From: UBA5109 sp963975155
Lineage (GTDB): Bacteria; Pseudomonadota; Gammaproteobacteria; Pseudomonadales; Pseudohongiellaceae
NCBI GenBank assembly: GCA_963975155.1
Contig: CAXBFG010000008.1
Coordinates: forward strand, 55,661-119,660
Length of the DNA stretch: 64,000 bases
Direction of reading: 5' to 3'
Shown: in pieces, positions 26,949 through 35,679 of the stretch
Layout: each line of letters opens with the position of its first letter
Position numbering within the stretch: the stretch's first letter is position 1
Notes under the pieces: generated by a model
What the model saw: only the letters and a program-made list of their open reading frames with translations
Databases searched by the model: none
What the model was told of the DNA's origin: nothing
Position numbers and translations under genes: made by a program

Positions 26949-27326
26949 ATGATTAAAAGAAAATTTATTGCTGGTTTATTTCTTTCTGTACTGAGTCTGG
27001 GCCTATTAGTGAATCAGGCGCTGGCTCATCACGGCTGGTCCTGGTACGGCAGTGATGATTTTACAATGACCGCAACAGTACTGGAAATCCATTTCGCAAA
27101 TCCGCATGACAGAATGACAGTAGAAGCAAATGGTCAGCGTTGGAATTTATTGTTGAGTCCGCCTTCACGCACGCGTCGAACCGGTCTTTCAGAAGACATG
27201 ATTCAGGTGGGTGATACGATTACGGCTTATGGGCACAGGCATACTGATGCAGATAATTTTGAAATGAAAACAGAACGATTGCAGGTGGGTGACACGCTTT
27301 ATAACCTCTATCCAAACAGAGATTAA
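26949..27326 (+). CDS. DUF6152-family periplasmic protein (copy 3, divergent)
   Basis: A 125-residue protein. An in-frame ATG lies 12 bases upstream (26937), but the ggaggg ribosome site sits between the two and supports 26949. The signal peptide ends ALA at residue 26, so the mature chain should start His-His-Gly-Trp-Ser-Trp. FANPHDRM and GDTITAYGHRHTD recall the other DUF6152 proteins, but the rest is divergent and the N-terminal motif differs (HHGWSW instead of HHSFAMF). It is alone, without the partner protein seen in the other two loci. It ends four bases inside the convergent flavin-binding protein gene. Confidence 0.75.
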   Translation: MIKRKFIAGLFLSVLSLGLLVNQALAHHGWSWYGSDDFTMTATVLEIHFANPHDRMTVEANGQRWNLLLSPPSRTRRTGLSEDMIQVGDTITAYGHRHTDADNFEMKTERLQVGDTLYNLYPNRD

Positions 27327-27886
27327 TCAGCTTTACTGTGTTGATTGCCTATGATTGCGGTATCGAATCCATCAATGGATAGTTGGTTTTTTTCCAGCCA
27401 GTAGGATTCGATGCCAGCATCTCCTTTCGTTTCAGCCCAGTCTACCAAGGCCTTTCTTTCTTCCTTGTAGTCATAAAAAGGTACTGCAAAGCCACAGGAA
27501 GTTTGCACAAGGTTTATTTCCAGTAAATAAAACTGTCTGGCTCCATTAGTGTTCGGAAAAAATTCCAGATATTTATTCCAGTTTTTATCACGCGGGTGTA
27601 TTGCTTTAGCTTTACCATAAAGCCTGAGAATTAAAGGCTTGCGTTCAAATGAGCAAAACATGATTGTCATACGAGGGTTTTCAAGAATATGCGCCGCTGT
27701 TTCATTACCACTCCCTGTGTAATTAAGCCAAAGCAGCTCTTTCTTGCTAAGAACTTTTAATGAATCCATTCCCTTTGGAGACAGGTTTACTGTCCCGGAA
27801 GCGCGAGCCGTAGCAACAAAATAAATATGCTGGCCTTCAATAAATTTAATTAATGAGGGGCTTAATTCTGAAAATTTCTCTGCCAT
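27323..27886 (-). CDS. Pyridoxamine 5'-phosphate oxidase-family FMN-binding protein
   Basis: The 187-residue product has the split-barrel flavin-binding fold of the PNPOx superfamily, with FVATARASGTVNLSPKGMDS near the N-terminus and LWLNYTGSGNETAAHI next. The substrate is unknown; members of this group range from F420 or FMN enzymes to heme-binding proteins. It is separate from the true PdxH at 59887. It ends four bases inside the convergent DUF6152 gene. Confidence 0.8.
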   Translation of the reverse strand: MAEKFSELSPSLIKFIEGQHIYFVATARASGTVNLSPKGMDSLKVLSKKELLWLNYTGSGNETAAHILENPRMTIMFCSFERKPLILRLYGKAKAIHPRDKNWNKYLEFFPNTNGARQFYLLEINLVQTSCGFAVPFYDYKEERKALVDWAETKGDAGIESYWLEKNQLSIDGFDTAIIGNQHSKAD

Positions 27887-27920
27887 CTGAGCGGACTCTT
27901 AATCTCAACAATGGTCAATT

Positions 27921-28274
27921 CTAAAGCGGTGTGCCCATAAACAAGATTACCAGTGCATAGGCAACTTTAGAAAGTATATGAAGAAATTGATCCTGATGCA
28001 GATTGATAGTTTTATCGCATTTGACAAAATCGATTAACCAGTGACTGATAAATTCAGCGATTAGAAAAAATATACTGCCGGTGATGAGATAAACAATAAG
28101 ACCATGGGTAGAAGCATGTGCCGATAACCAGTAATACCATTGCGGGAATCCATCATCAAATTGTTCGCGGGTTTTGTTGCGGTTTTTTCCGGAACTCATG
28201 GGGGCTGGTTGTAGAACAAAATCGCCTACCAGGTGGCCTGCCAGCATCAGCAATAGAATCGAGATTACTTCCAT
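27921..28274 (-). CDS. DUF3307-family membrane protein
   Basis: A 117-residue protein with three hydrophobic segments. It has the family pattern: GHLVGDFVLQ near residue 14, an invariant-looking AHASTHGLIVYL in the middle, HWLIDFVKC and a DQFLHILSK segment near the C-terminus. No function has been established for DUF3307. The conserved His and Asp residues in membrane helices might bind metal (inference). It sits upstream of the PNPOx-like gene on the same strand, 34 bases apart, so the two could be co-transcribed. Confidence 0.72.
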   Translation of the reverse strand: MEVISILLLMLAGHLVGDFVLQPAPMSSGKNRNKTREQFDDGFPQWYYWLSAHASTHGLIVYLITGSIFFLIAEFISHWLIDFVKCDKTINLHQDQFLHILSKVAYALVILFMGTPL

Positions 28275-28518
28275 CTTAATTTCTCGTTATTAAGTTTTCT
28301 GCCGTGCTATAGATTTTCTGCATCTGAAAACTTATTGAACAGCTAATGCAAAACATTATCACCGCATTTTTAAGCCAATTCAATCACTTAACTTTGACCC
28401 GGGTCTCACTTCTGATGAAGTTTCTTAGTGTTCAGCCGCTGTTCATATAAAAGTTGCTAAGCTCTTTGGCAATGAAGAAATGATCTCGCCCTTTATTAAT
28501 TACAAAGTGGAGCTTGCT

Positions 28519-29070
28519 ATGAAAATTAAGCCAACCAGGAAAACCATGAACAAAGTAACAGTATATTTGTTAACAGCTCTGTTTGGAGCAGCTTTGGTGG
28601 GTGCTGCAACAGCTTCAACGACTTACTATGAGGCAGATGTGTTACAAAGCACGCCAATATACAGATCTGTTGAAACATCAAGCCCTAGAGAAGAATGCTG
28701 GCTGGAAGAGGTCGTTCGAGAAAGTCGTCCCCAATACCGTTCTCATACACCAAATATTCTGGGTGCGGTAATTGGGGGCGCAATTGGTAATGCCGTAGGG
28801 CACAACAAGAGTAACCAAAGGGTAGGTGCTGTTGTTGGAGCTGTTCTGGGTGCATCTGTTGCCAGTGATATCAGTCGCTCCAATCGTAGCAGTAATCTTC
28901 GTTATGAAACTGTGGAACGCTGTGAAACAGTTTATGAGCGCTATATTGAAGACAAACTGGTTGGTTATGATGTTGTCTATAGCTACAATAGTCAGGAATA
29001 CACAGTTCGAACCCAACGAGATCCGGGTGCTACAATCCGGGTAAGAGTGAATATCGAACCGGTACTTTAA
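28519..29070 (+). CDS. Glycine-zipper outer-membrane or periplasmic protein
   Basis: The 183-residue product has an N-terminal signal sequence and, around residues 80-120, a glycine-zipper 2TM stretch (GAVIGGAIGNAVGHN, then VGAVVGAVLGASVAS). Such domains occur in outer-membrane lipoprotein-like proteins such as SlyB and RcsF-related proteins. I chose ATG 28519 because a gtggag ribosome site lies before it; an earlier ATG at 28480 lacks one. It is first in a row of four genes ending with a two-component system, which suggests a role in envelope homeostasis. Confidence 0.75.
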   Translation: MKIKPTRKTMNKVTVYLLTALFGAALVGAATASTTYYEADVLQSTPIYRSVETSSPREECWLEEVVRESRPQYRSHTPNILGAVIGGAIGNAVGHNKSNQRVGAVVGAVLGASVASDISRSNRSSNLRYETVERCETVYERYIEDKLVGYDVVYSYNSQEYTVRTQRDPGATIRVRVNIEPVL

Positions 29071-29095
29071 ATCAGGCAATAGTGAAATAGACAAA

Positions 29096-29467
29096 GTGAC
29101 AAAGCAGATTACAGCTAAAGTGATACAAACCATAGTCAAGCTATTGATGATTAGTATTGTCTGCTTTTCATCTCTTGCTGTTGCACAGCCGTCTCCGCGA
29201 GGTGGCTCCGGCGGCGCTCCCGGAGGACCTGAGCAACAATATCCCGGACGCGGCCCAGGCAATAATCTTGCACCACCGACCCAGTACGCAGCACCTTCAG
29301 TATCACGCCAACAGGCCTTAAATCTGGTTCGTAACAGCTTTCAGGGTAGAGTGCTGAGTGTGCGCACAGATGGGGGCAACTGGCGTGTCAGGGTCGACCA
29401 GAATGGCACTGTATTCAATGTCTTTGTCGATAGCCGTACTGGTGAAGTGAACCGATCCGCTGAATAA
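29096..29467 (+). CDS. Secreted PepSY-domain protein
   Basis: The 123-residue product starts at a GTG, with no good ribosome site visible. It has a signal peptide (to about residue 30, AVA/Q), then a Gly/Pro-rich linker. A C-terminal PepSY domain from about residue 70 follows (SRQQALNLVRNSFQGRVLS and VFNVFVDSRTGEVN). PepSY domains are often inhibitors of peptidases or accessory sensors. It lies between the glycine-zipper gene and the response regulator, as PepSY proteins commonly do in PhoPQ-like operons. Confidence 0.8.
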   Translation: MTKQITAKVIQTIVKLLMISIVCFSSLAVAQPSPRGGSGGAPGGPEQQYPGRGPGNNLAPPTQYAAPSVSRQQALNLVRNSFQGRVLSVRTDGGNWRVRVDQNGTVFNVFVDSRTGEVNRSAE

Positions 29468-29502
29468 AATATCTCAATTATTAAACTCTTACAGGTTCTG
29501 GC

Positions 29503-30180
29503 ATGCGTCTGTTATTAGTAGAAGATGAAGATCTATTAAGAGCACAACTGGTAAAAGCACTGGAAGATAACGGCTATATTGTAGACAGTGTACAGGATGG
29601 CAAGTTAGGTTTATTTCAGGCTACCGAATTTGACTATGATGCTGCAATAATTGATTTAGGCCTGCCTCAGATGAACGGAATAGATCTGATCAAGGCTATT
29701 CGAGCAGCTGCAAAGATGTTCCCCATTTTAATTCTGACTGCCAGGGACAAGTGGACCGATAAGGTGGAGGGGCTCGACGCGGGGGCCGATGACTATGTGG
29801 TTAAACCCTTTCAGATAGAAGAAATCAAAGCCAGACTCAATGCCCTGTTGAGGCGCGCGGCAGGCTTTGCAAAACCCGGCCTGGATTTTGCTCACTTAAG
29901 TCTGGATACCTCTGCAAAAAAATTAACGGTTGCCGGTAAGCCGGTAGAATTAACGGCATACGAATATAAAGTGTTGGAGTACCTGATGCTGCATCCCGGG
30001 CAGGTGGTGTCCAAAATCGAACTGACCGAGCATCTTTATGATCAGGACTATGATCGGGACAGTAATGTTCTGGAAGTCTTTATACGCCGTCTGCGTCAGA
30101 AACTTGATCCGGATGAATCATTAAAACCAATCGATACCGTGCGTGGTCAAGGCTATCGTTTCAATGTCCCTCCAAAATAA
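29503..30180 (+). CDS. OmpR-family response regulator
   Basis: The 225-residue product has a receiver domain with acidic residues near the N-terminus (VEDED), the phosphorylated Asp at residue 51 (IIDLGLPQMNG) and the switch Lys in VVKPF. A winged-helix DNA-binding domain ends with VLEVFIRRLRQKLD and TVRGQGYRF. It most resembles PhoP, PmrA and QseB regulators. The sensor kinase gene overlaps its end. The targets are not visible, but the upstream envelope genes are probable members of its regulon. Confidence 0.9.
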   Translation: MRLLLVEDEDLLRAQLVKALEDNGYIVDSVQDGKLGLFQATEFDYDAAIIDLGLPQMNGIDLIKAIRAAAKMFPILILTARDKWTDKVEGLDAGADDYVVKPFQIEEIKARLNALLRRAAGFAKPGLDFAHLSLDTSAKKLTVAGKPVELTAYEYKVLEYLMLHPGQVVSKIELTEHLYDQDYDRDSNVLEVFIRRLRQKLDPDESLKPIDTVRGQGYRFNVPPK

Positions 30181-31537
30181 GCCCGGCAACAAATACTCCT
30201 TACAGCAACGTCTGGTTCTGGCTTTCGGCATTTTGCTGATCCTGTTCCTCGGCTTGACCGGTCTGGTATTGGACAGGGCATTTCAGGAAAGTATCGCCGC
30301 TTCAGTTGAAGAACGATTGCAACTACAGATATACGCAGTACTTGGCGTGGCAGAACCTGATGATGAGGCTAATTTTTTCGTGCCGGATCTTGAGGAAGCG
30401 AGATTCTCCCAAATCGACTCCGGTCTGTATGCCTTTATCCTCGACGAATTTAACATGGAAATCTGGCGCAGTCCTTCGGCAGTCAACATGAGCCTTGTCG
30501 ATATTGATCTTGCAGCACAGAATATTACGCCGGGTCAGACACTTTTCGGCAGCGTTGAAACTCTGGAGCAGGGACCTATGTCTTACGCCGGCTACGGCGC
30601 GTACTGGTCCAGCCTGGGACGGACATTCAGTTTTGTCGTCATGGAGTCGGTGGCCCCAACTGATGCTGAAATCAGTGAGTTTCGCTCCAATCTCTGGCTC
30701 TGGTTAGGCGGTTTGGCAGTGTTCCTGTCGCTGGCTCAATTTGCCTTGCTGCGATGGGGGATGATGCCGTTAAAACGTCTGGCAGAAGACCTGGCTGAGA
30801 TTGAGGCAGGTCATAAAGAGCAGCTTGGTGAGGATTATCCAAGTGAATTACATAATCTTAGCCATAATCTTAATCTGCTTATTAAAAGTGAGCGACAGAG
30901 ACAAAGCAGATATCGAACCACTCTGGGTGATCTGGCGCATAGTCTGAAAACACCGCTGGCGGTTATTTCCGGGGTAGTACAACAGCAAAAACCCGATAAA
31001 AATGATTTGGCCGATGTTGCCGAGCAGGTTGAACGGATGAATCAAATTGTTTCCTATCAGCTTAACCGGGCCACGCAGTCTGACCATAGGAAAATCCTGG
31101 CCCTGACGACGGCTATCAGGCCCGTCGTTGAAAAATTAAGCGCCGCCCTGAACAAGGTCTATGCGGATAAAAACGTTCAACTGACAATTTTAATCAGTGA
31201 TGAAGCCGTATTCTATGGTGAAGAAAGTGACCTTACTGAGTTGCTGGGCAATCTCTTGGACAATGCATATAAATACTGTCAGCAGCAAGTGCAAATACAG
31301 GTTCAGGTGGAGAAACACAATATCGTGATCAGCATTGATGATGATGGCCCGGGTATTGCGGAACAGGATCGGCATTGGGTGCTGGAACGCGGAGCCAGAG
31401 CCGACACCCGAAAAAACGGGCAGGGTATCGGTCTGGCGGTTAGTCTGGATATTATCAGCTCCTACGGGGGTGAACTTAAAATTGAAAAAAGTTCACTGGG
31501 AGGAGCTTCCCTGCTGCTTATTCTGAAAAGACCTTAA
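30164..31537 (+). CDS. Sensor histidine kinase of the PhoQ-like type
   Basis: The 457-residue product (ATG 30164, overlapping the regulator gene in another frame) has two membrane helices flanking a periplasmic domain (about residues 35-175). A linker is followed by the H-box GDLAHSLKTPLAV with the phosphorylated His near residue 259. The N-box reads LLGNLLDNAYKYC, G1 DDGPGI and G2 GQGIGLAVS. The HxLxTPL pattern with Lys rather than Arg is seen in PhoQ relatives. It probably senses cations, peptides or envelope damage and phosphorylates the neighbouring regulator. Confidence 0.9.
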   Translation: MSLQNKPGNKYSLQQRLVLAFGILLILFLGLTGLVLDRAFQESIAASVEERLQLQIYAVLGVAEPDDEANFFVPDLEEARFSQIDSGLYAFILDEFNMEIWRSPSAVNMSLVDIDLAAQNITPGQTLFGSVETLEQGPMSYAGYGAYWSSLGRTFSFVVMESVAPTDAEISEFRSNLWLWLGGLAVFLSLAQFALLRWGMMPLKRLAEDLAEIEAGHKEQLGEDYPSELHNLSHNLNLLIKSERQRQSRYRTTLGDLAHSLKTPLAVISGVVQQQKPDKNDLADVAEQVERMNQIVSYQLNRATQSDHRKILALTTAIRPVVEKLSAALNKVYADKNVQLTILISDEAVFYGEESDLTELLGNLLDNAYKYCQQQVQIQVQVEKHNIVISIDDDGPGIAEQDRHWVLERGARADTRKNGQGIGLAVSLDIISSYGGELKIEKSSLGGASLLLILKRP

Positions 31538-32016
31538 TGTCGGCAGGCCGCTGCAGGCAGCGTTCTTCTAATGCGATTACCATGACGGTCATAGCGGATT
31601 TCATAACATTCTGCACGACGACCATTTTCGCTTCGAATAGCAGGGCGTCCGTTATTTGCACTGCTGTGACCATCACGAAAGCCGCTGCGGTAAGCATTCC
31701 GGTAAGTAAGCTGAGCATTATTCCGGTGCAGGCGAGTGCTCACAACAGGGCTTCGATATACCCGCTGCTGCAAGGCTGAACGACTGTTATTATTTCGATA
31801 GCTTATCCCTGCAATCAGACTGTTCGATGTGGAGTAGGCTGAATAAGGCGTAGTATGGCGTGAAGGATGCTGGAGATAGGAGTGCGATGGAGAATAATAG
31901 CCATCAGAGAAACTGATAAAATTGTCTTGCCGATAGCCTTGCGGGCCATGAGCCCAAGCGTTGACACTAAACAGACCCCAACCCAGACTGACAAAAAGCA
32001 GGAATAAATTTTTCAT
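31534..32016 (-). CDS. Secreted basic protein of unknown function
   Basis: A 160-residue protein with a signal peptide (about 1-22, AWA/H). The chain is rich in Ser, Asn, Tyr and Arg and of low complexity in the middle. The C-terminal third (GRRAECYEIRYDRHGNRIRRTLPAAAC) has two Cys and looks like the end of small secreted proteins next to glycine-zipper genes. I do not recognise the family. A strong aggag site precedes the ATG. The gene overlaps the kinase gene tail to tail by four bases. Confidence 0.6.
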   Translation of the reverse strand: MKNLFLLFVSLGWGLFSVNAWAHGPQGYRQDNFISFSDGYYSPSHSYLQHPSRHTTPYSAYSTSNSLIAGISYRNNNSRSALQQRVYRSPVVSTRLHRNNAQLTYRNAYRSGFRDGHSSANNGRPAIRSENGRRAECYEIRYDRHGNRIRRTLPAAACRH

Positions 32017-32123
32017 GATAATGCTCCTGTTGCTTTACCGTTGATTCAATGAAAACAGTATGAACAAGACAGCATTAATACAGACTGAACGAGGCGTACA
32101 GCACCGAAAAATAATAGGAATGT

Positions 32124-33227
32124 TTACTTTAGGGTCTGTAAATCTGCAGGTGAAAATGTAGCAATAGATTTCTCTTTACCCTGCTGGATTTTATTAGCCC
32201 ATGCCGGGTCACTAATCAATGCTCTACCGACAGCAATCAGATCGAATTCTTCATTATCCAGACGGGTAATAAGTTCATCCAGACTGGCGGGATTGGATTC
32301 AGCTCCGCCAAAGCTGGACATAAAGTCAATATCAAGTCCGACACTGCCTACTGCAATCGTTGGTTTGCCGCTGATTTTTTTGGTCCAGCCGGCCAGCGTT
32401 AATTGGGAATCATCAAATGCTGGCTCCCAAAAACGCCGCGTACTTGCATGGAATAAATCGACACCGGCAGCAAGCAGCGGTTTGAGGAATTCTTCAAGTT
32501 CTTGTGGATTATGTGCCAGTTTGGCGTCGTAATCTCCAATTTTAAATTGTGAAAACCGAAAAATAATAGGGAAATCAGGGCCGACTGCTTGCCGGACTGC
32601 CTCGATAATTTCCACAGCGAAGCGGGTGCGCTCAGTAATGGAACCATTATATTTATCATCTCGCTTATTGAGCTCTTCCCAGAAAAACTGGTCAATAAGA
32701 TAACCATGAGCACCATGCAATTCGATGCCATCAAAATTCAGGGCTTTGGCATCACGGGCGGCCTGTGCAAAAGCGGCTATGACATCATCGATATCCTGCT
32801 GACTCATAATTTTGGCAGACTGTTCGCCAGGTTTTGAGTAGCCTGATGGTCCTATTGCGGGGAGTTCAGGATTAGGCCCGGTGCCTGCTGCACGTTGCGC
32901 ACCCTGATGCCAGAGCTGAGGGACTATTTTACCGCCCGCAGCATGTACTGCTTCGACTACTTTACGCCAGCCTGCTAAGGAGGCCTCACCATGAAAACTG
33001 GGAATGTTCACATCATTGCTGGCAACCGGATGATTGATCGTTGTACCTTCGGTAATAATAAGGCCAACTTCGCCTTCAGCACGACGTCTGTAGTAATCGA
33101 CAACGTTTTGGCCAGGTACGCCTGCTGGGCTGTGATTCCTGGTCATCGGAGCCATAACAAGACGGTTTTTAAGATTAAGTTTGGAGCTCTGGAAAGGTGT
33201 AAAAAGAATATCTGGAGAGAGTGGCAT
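32124..33227 (-). CDS. Old yellow enzyme family NADH:flavin oxidoreductase (alkene reductase)
   Basis: FMN-dependent reductase of activated C=C bonds, nitro compounds or similar electrophiles. The 367-residue product has a TIM barrel starting with LFTPFQSSKLNLKNRLVMAPMTR. The active-site pair His171 and His174 lies in the HGAHGYLIDQFF motif, and Tyr176 follows. The fold ends with FDLIAVGRALISDPAW near the C-terminus. The size is typical of NemA or OPR-like proteins. The natural substrate cannot be named. It is a single gene between short intergenic regions. Confidence 0.88.
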   Translation of the reverse strand: MPLSPDILFTPFQSSKLNLKNRLVMAPMTRNHSPAGVPGQNVVDYYRRRAEGEVGLIITEGTTINHPVASNDVNIPSFHGEASLAGWRKVVEAVHAAGGKIVPQLWHQGAQRAAGTGPNPELPAIGPSGYSKPGEQSAKIMSQQDIDDVIAAFAQAARDAKALNFDGIELHGAHGYLIDQFFWEELNKRDDKYNGSITERTRFAVEIIEAVRQAVGPDFPIIFRFSQFKIGDYDAKLAHNPQELEEFLKPLLAAGVDLFHASTRRFWEPAFDDSQLTLAGWTKKISGKPTIAVGSVGLDIDFMSSFGGAESNPASLDELITRLDNEEFDLIAVGRALISDPAWANKIQQGKEKSIATFSPADLQTLK

Positions 33228-33333
33228 ATCTGAATCCTTAGCTGAGTTTGAGGGCTTATACCCGAGCAGATAAGCCCCGAAGATAGGGGCATATGCAGAA
33301 AAAACAAGGATGAAAAAGCAATTAATTCTGTTC

Positions 33334-34422
33334 TTAGGTCAGACAGGCTGGATCAAAAGCAAAATCACCCTTTAACCAGCTGACTATTTCCACCGCCTGT
33401 GGCTGATCAGAAAAGTGTGAGTACTTTTTAATTAATGCAGCTTTAGTGTCCCCATTCATTGCTGAGAGACCTTGTTGCTGAAAAAGCAATGCATCTTCAA
33501 GGATGTATTTTCCAAGCAGGCCTGGGCAGAGTGTTTCACATGCCTCTTTAAGTAAATCAGGTGAGGATTTTTGCAGGTAATGCTGGCCCAGGGTAAACAA
33601 GGGTATTTGTGATAGATACGCCTGGTTCATAGGGTTTGCCAGATGACCTGCGGTGTATTTGCGCAGAATATTCGCCTGATCCGGGAATGCTTGCAGATTT
33701 AGTTTGCTGCATAAACGTTCAGCGTCATTGACAGGGTAATTATCCCAAATCAAGGGCTTCCTCAAAAATCTTTCGGCCACATTCTGTAAATGTTGTTGCT
33801 GAAAGGTTTCAGAAAATACATTTGGGCCGGTCCAGAAAATATCGATACTGGGATCAAGAAAATTACCAATATCCTTGAAATAATGGTCCGGTTTTTTACC
33901 GAAATGGGAAACGAGTTTCGGGTCATCTGAGTAATAGGTTGGGCAGAATATAAAGTGTGATGCCTGGCTGTACTGAATAATGAAATTAGTAATGTCTGTT
34001 TGCTGAGTCGCAAGTTTTTCAACATCACCTTGCATATCGTCAAATAAAATACAAAGTATGGAAGGATTGATATGGTTTATCTGTTCCAGTTTGTGTCTGA
34101 GCAGATTTTTTTGCTTAGCATTAAAATCCTTGTATAGCTCAAAAGGGCTTAACCCGATGCCAAAATTCAGACTTTTATTTTTGTAAGCATCCGCCAGTTT
34201 GCTTAACTTATCCAGATGATCCTGAGGGAAAGGCATATGCCAGTCACGGCGCAGAAAATGGTCACTTTTAGGCGCATAGAGATAGGTGTTAAAACCATGG
34301 GTACTTAAAAAATCAGCGTAATCGGTTCTTGCTTGCCAGGACCATGCTGAACCAAAAAAGCCCTCTACAACACCAAGCTTAAATGACTTTTCCGAGACGG
34401 GATGTTTATGAGTCTTTGTCAC
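33334..34422 (-). CDS. GH84-family beta-N-acetylglucosaminidase
   Basis: Predicted glycoside hydrolase that removes N-acetylglucosamine by substrate-assisted catalysis. The 362-residue product begins with GVVEGFFGSAWSW, has LYAPKSDHFLRRDW and the catalytic Asp pair (Asp128-Asp129) in the strand ILFDDMQGD. These match bacterial and human O-GlcNAcases. No signal peptide is visible, so it probably acts in the cytoplasm on imported or recycled amino sugars. It lacks the extra modules of larger GH84 enzymes. Confidence 0.85.
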   Translation of the reverse strand: MTKTHKHPVSEKSFKLGVVEGFFGSAWSWQARTDYADFLSTHGFNTYLYAPKSDHFLRRDWHMPFPQDHLDKLSKLADAYKNKSLNFGIGLSPFELYKDFNAKQKNLLRHKLEQINHINPSILCILFDDMQGDVEKLATQQTDITNFIIQYSQASHFIFCPTYYSDDPKLVSHFGKKPDHYFKDIGNFLDPSIDIFWTGPNVFSETFQQQHLQNVAERFLRKPLIWDNYPVNDAERLCSKLNLQAFPDQANILRKYTAGHLANPMNQAYLSQIPLFTLGQHYLQKSSPDLLKEACETLCPGLLGKYILEDALLFQQQGLSAMNGDTKAALIKKYSHFSDQPQAVEIVSWLKGDFAFDPACLT

Positions 34423-34521
34423 TTGCCTGCTTTAGAGTGTCCGGGTTTATGCGGGAAAATATACATATAGTTTTACCAAGTTAGCAACTCCGGCACCTGG
34501 GGGCAAGACTTGTTCCATTTG

Positions 34522-34751
34522 GGTAATGCGTCAGTTTGAAATTGCTGGCCTTATAGAAGCCGCCGCTTCTGCCTTGTTCACCCTTCGATCTTTCCTTCCT
34601 GTTTTTCCGGCGCTGCGGAACTCGTCGCTATGCGACTCAGACAGTCCTCGCGCTTAATCGGAAAAACACTCAGGAAAACTACATCTCAATGGGTTCACAT
34701 GGCAATAAGGGCGGCTTATACCTCCAGAATTTTCAAGCTGACGCATTACTT
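34522..34751. repeat. Repeat element with terminal inverted repeats (copy A of a dispersed family)
   Basis: Arms of about 42 bases, 34522-34564 and 34710-34751, are inverted copies of each other. Both contain gtaatgcgtcag and end in agccgcc. The interior, about 34583-34697, is clearly similar to 63740-63868, including shared runs such as agtcctcgcgcttaa and ctcaatgggttca. It lies in the 485-base gap between the GH84 gene and the DUF481 gene. No open frame or transposase was found, so it fits a non-autonomous mobile element or a structured noncoding repeat. Confidence 0.7.
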
Positions 34752-34907
34752 CCATTTGAGTTATGGGCATTTTAAATGGATATTAAACAGTCTTTACCCA
34801 GTCAAATAAGTAATCTGCACGCCGAGTCACCATTCAAGTGTTAAATACATGATTTTAAGGCTGAAAAAGGCTAGAATGCGCGCCTTTTAAATAAAACGGA
34901 GAGGCTG

Positions 34908-35630
34908 ATGCCATTAAAATCCAGATTAGTAATTAGTGTAATTACATTATTGAGTTTCATTAATACAGCCGTCGCTCAAGGTGATGAGCGTCCTTATGAT
35001 GCAAGTGTTTCTCTTGGTTATGTTGGTACCACTGGTAATACTGAGATCACCACTCTAAACACCAAGTTTTTACTCACTTACCGTGAGGCCGACTGGACGC
35101 ATAATTTTGAATTTTCAGGATTGTCCTCACGCGAAAATGGAGTCGGTAAGGCTGAACGTTATTTTATCGGTGATAAATCTGATTACGCCTTGATGAATGA
35201 AGATCAATATCTTTATGTACAGGCATCTTATACCGATGACCGATTCAGTGGTTTTGATTATCAGGCTCTGGCATCGATTGGTTATGGTCAATATTTTATT
35301 CGCGATGAAAGATTCACACTGGAAGGTTTTACCGGTGTTGGTTATCGTCAGAATGATACTAAATTGACAGGCGTAGAAGGCGAAGCAGTGTTTACTCTGG
35401 GTGAAGGTTTTGACTGGGAACTCAGTGAGACTTCTTCTTTTACTCAATCGTTTACGGCAGAAATAGGTGACAAGCGTACTATCACAAAATTTGAAGTCGG
35501 CCTGGTATCAAACATAATGGGCAGAATTGCCACCAAGATTGCCTTTGAGGCCCGCAATACTTCTGATGTTCCACCGGGAATTGAGAAAACTGACACACAG
35601 ACAAGTATTAGTCTGGTTTACACATTCTAG
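34908..35630 (+). CDS. DUF481-family outer-membrane protein
   Basis: The 240-residue product has a signal peptide (to about residue 23, AVA/Q) and alternating polar/hydrophobic strands with aromatic ends, closing on SLVYTF with a C-terminal Phe. It fits the DUF481 family of outer-membrane beta-barrels, with the N-terminal VSLGYVGTTGNTEITTLNTKF. E. coli YdiY is a relative. The function is unestablished, though salt-stress induction has been described for the family. It is convergent with pgi, with a shared hairpin between them. Confidence 0.85.
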   Translation: MPLKSRLVISVITLLSFINTAVAQGDERPYDASVSLGYVGTTGNTEITTLNTKFLLTYREADWTHNFEFSGLSSRENGVGKAERYFIGDKSDYALMNEDQYLYVQASYTDDRFSGFDYQALASIGYGQYFIRDERFTLEGFTGVGYRQNDTKLTGVEGEAVFTLGEGFDWELSETSSFTQSFTAEIGDKRTITKFEVGLVSNIMGRIATKIAFEARNTSDVPPGIEKTDTQTSISLVYTF

Positions 35631-35644
35631 ATGGTAAAATTTTT

Positions 35645-35669
35645 GAGCTTGCCGCATTTTGGCAAGCTC
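35645..35669. terminator. Hairpin between convergent DUF481 gene and pgi
   Basis: A perfect 9-bp stem (gagcttgcc/ggcaagctc, 7-base loop). It lies between two convergent genes and has a short T stretch on each strand side, so it probably terminates both. The U-runs are weak. Confidence 0.7.
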
Positions 35670-35679
35670 AAAACAGTTT

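Noticed and set aside
30143..30164. GTG start for the sensor kinase
   Set aside because: The ATG at 30164 lies seven codons in; neither has a clear ribosome site, but the upstream GTG only adds residues overlapping the regulator gene.
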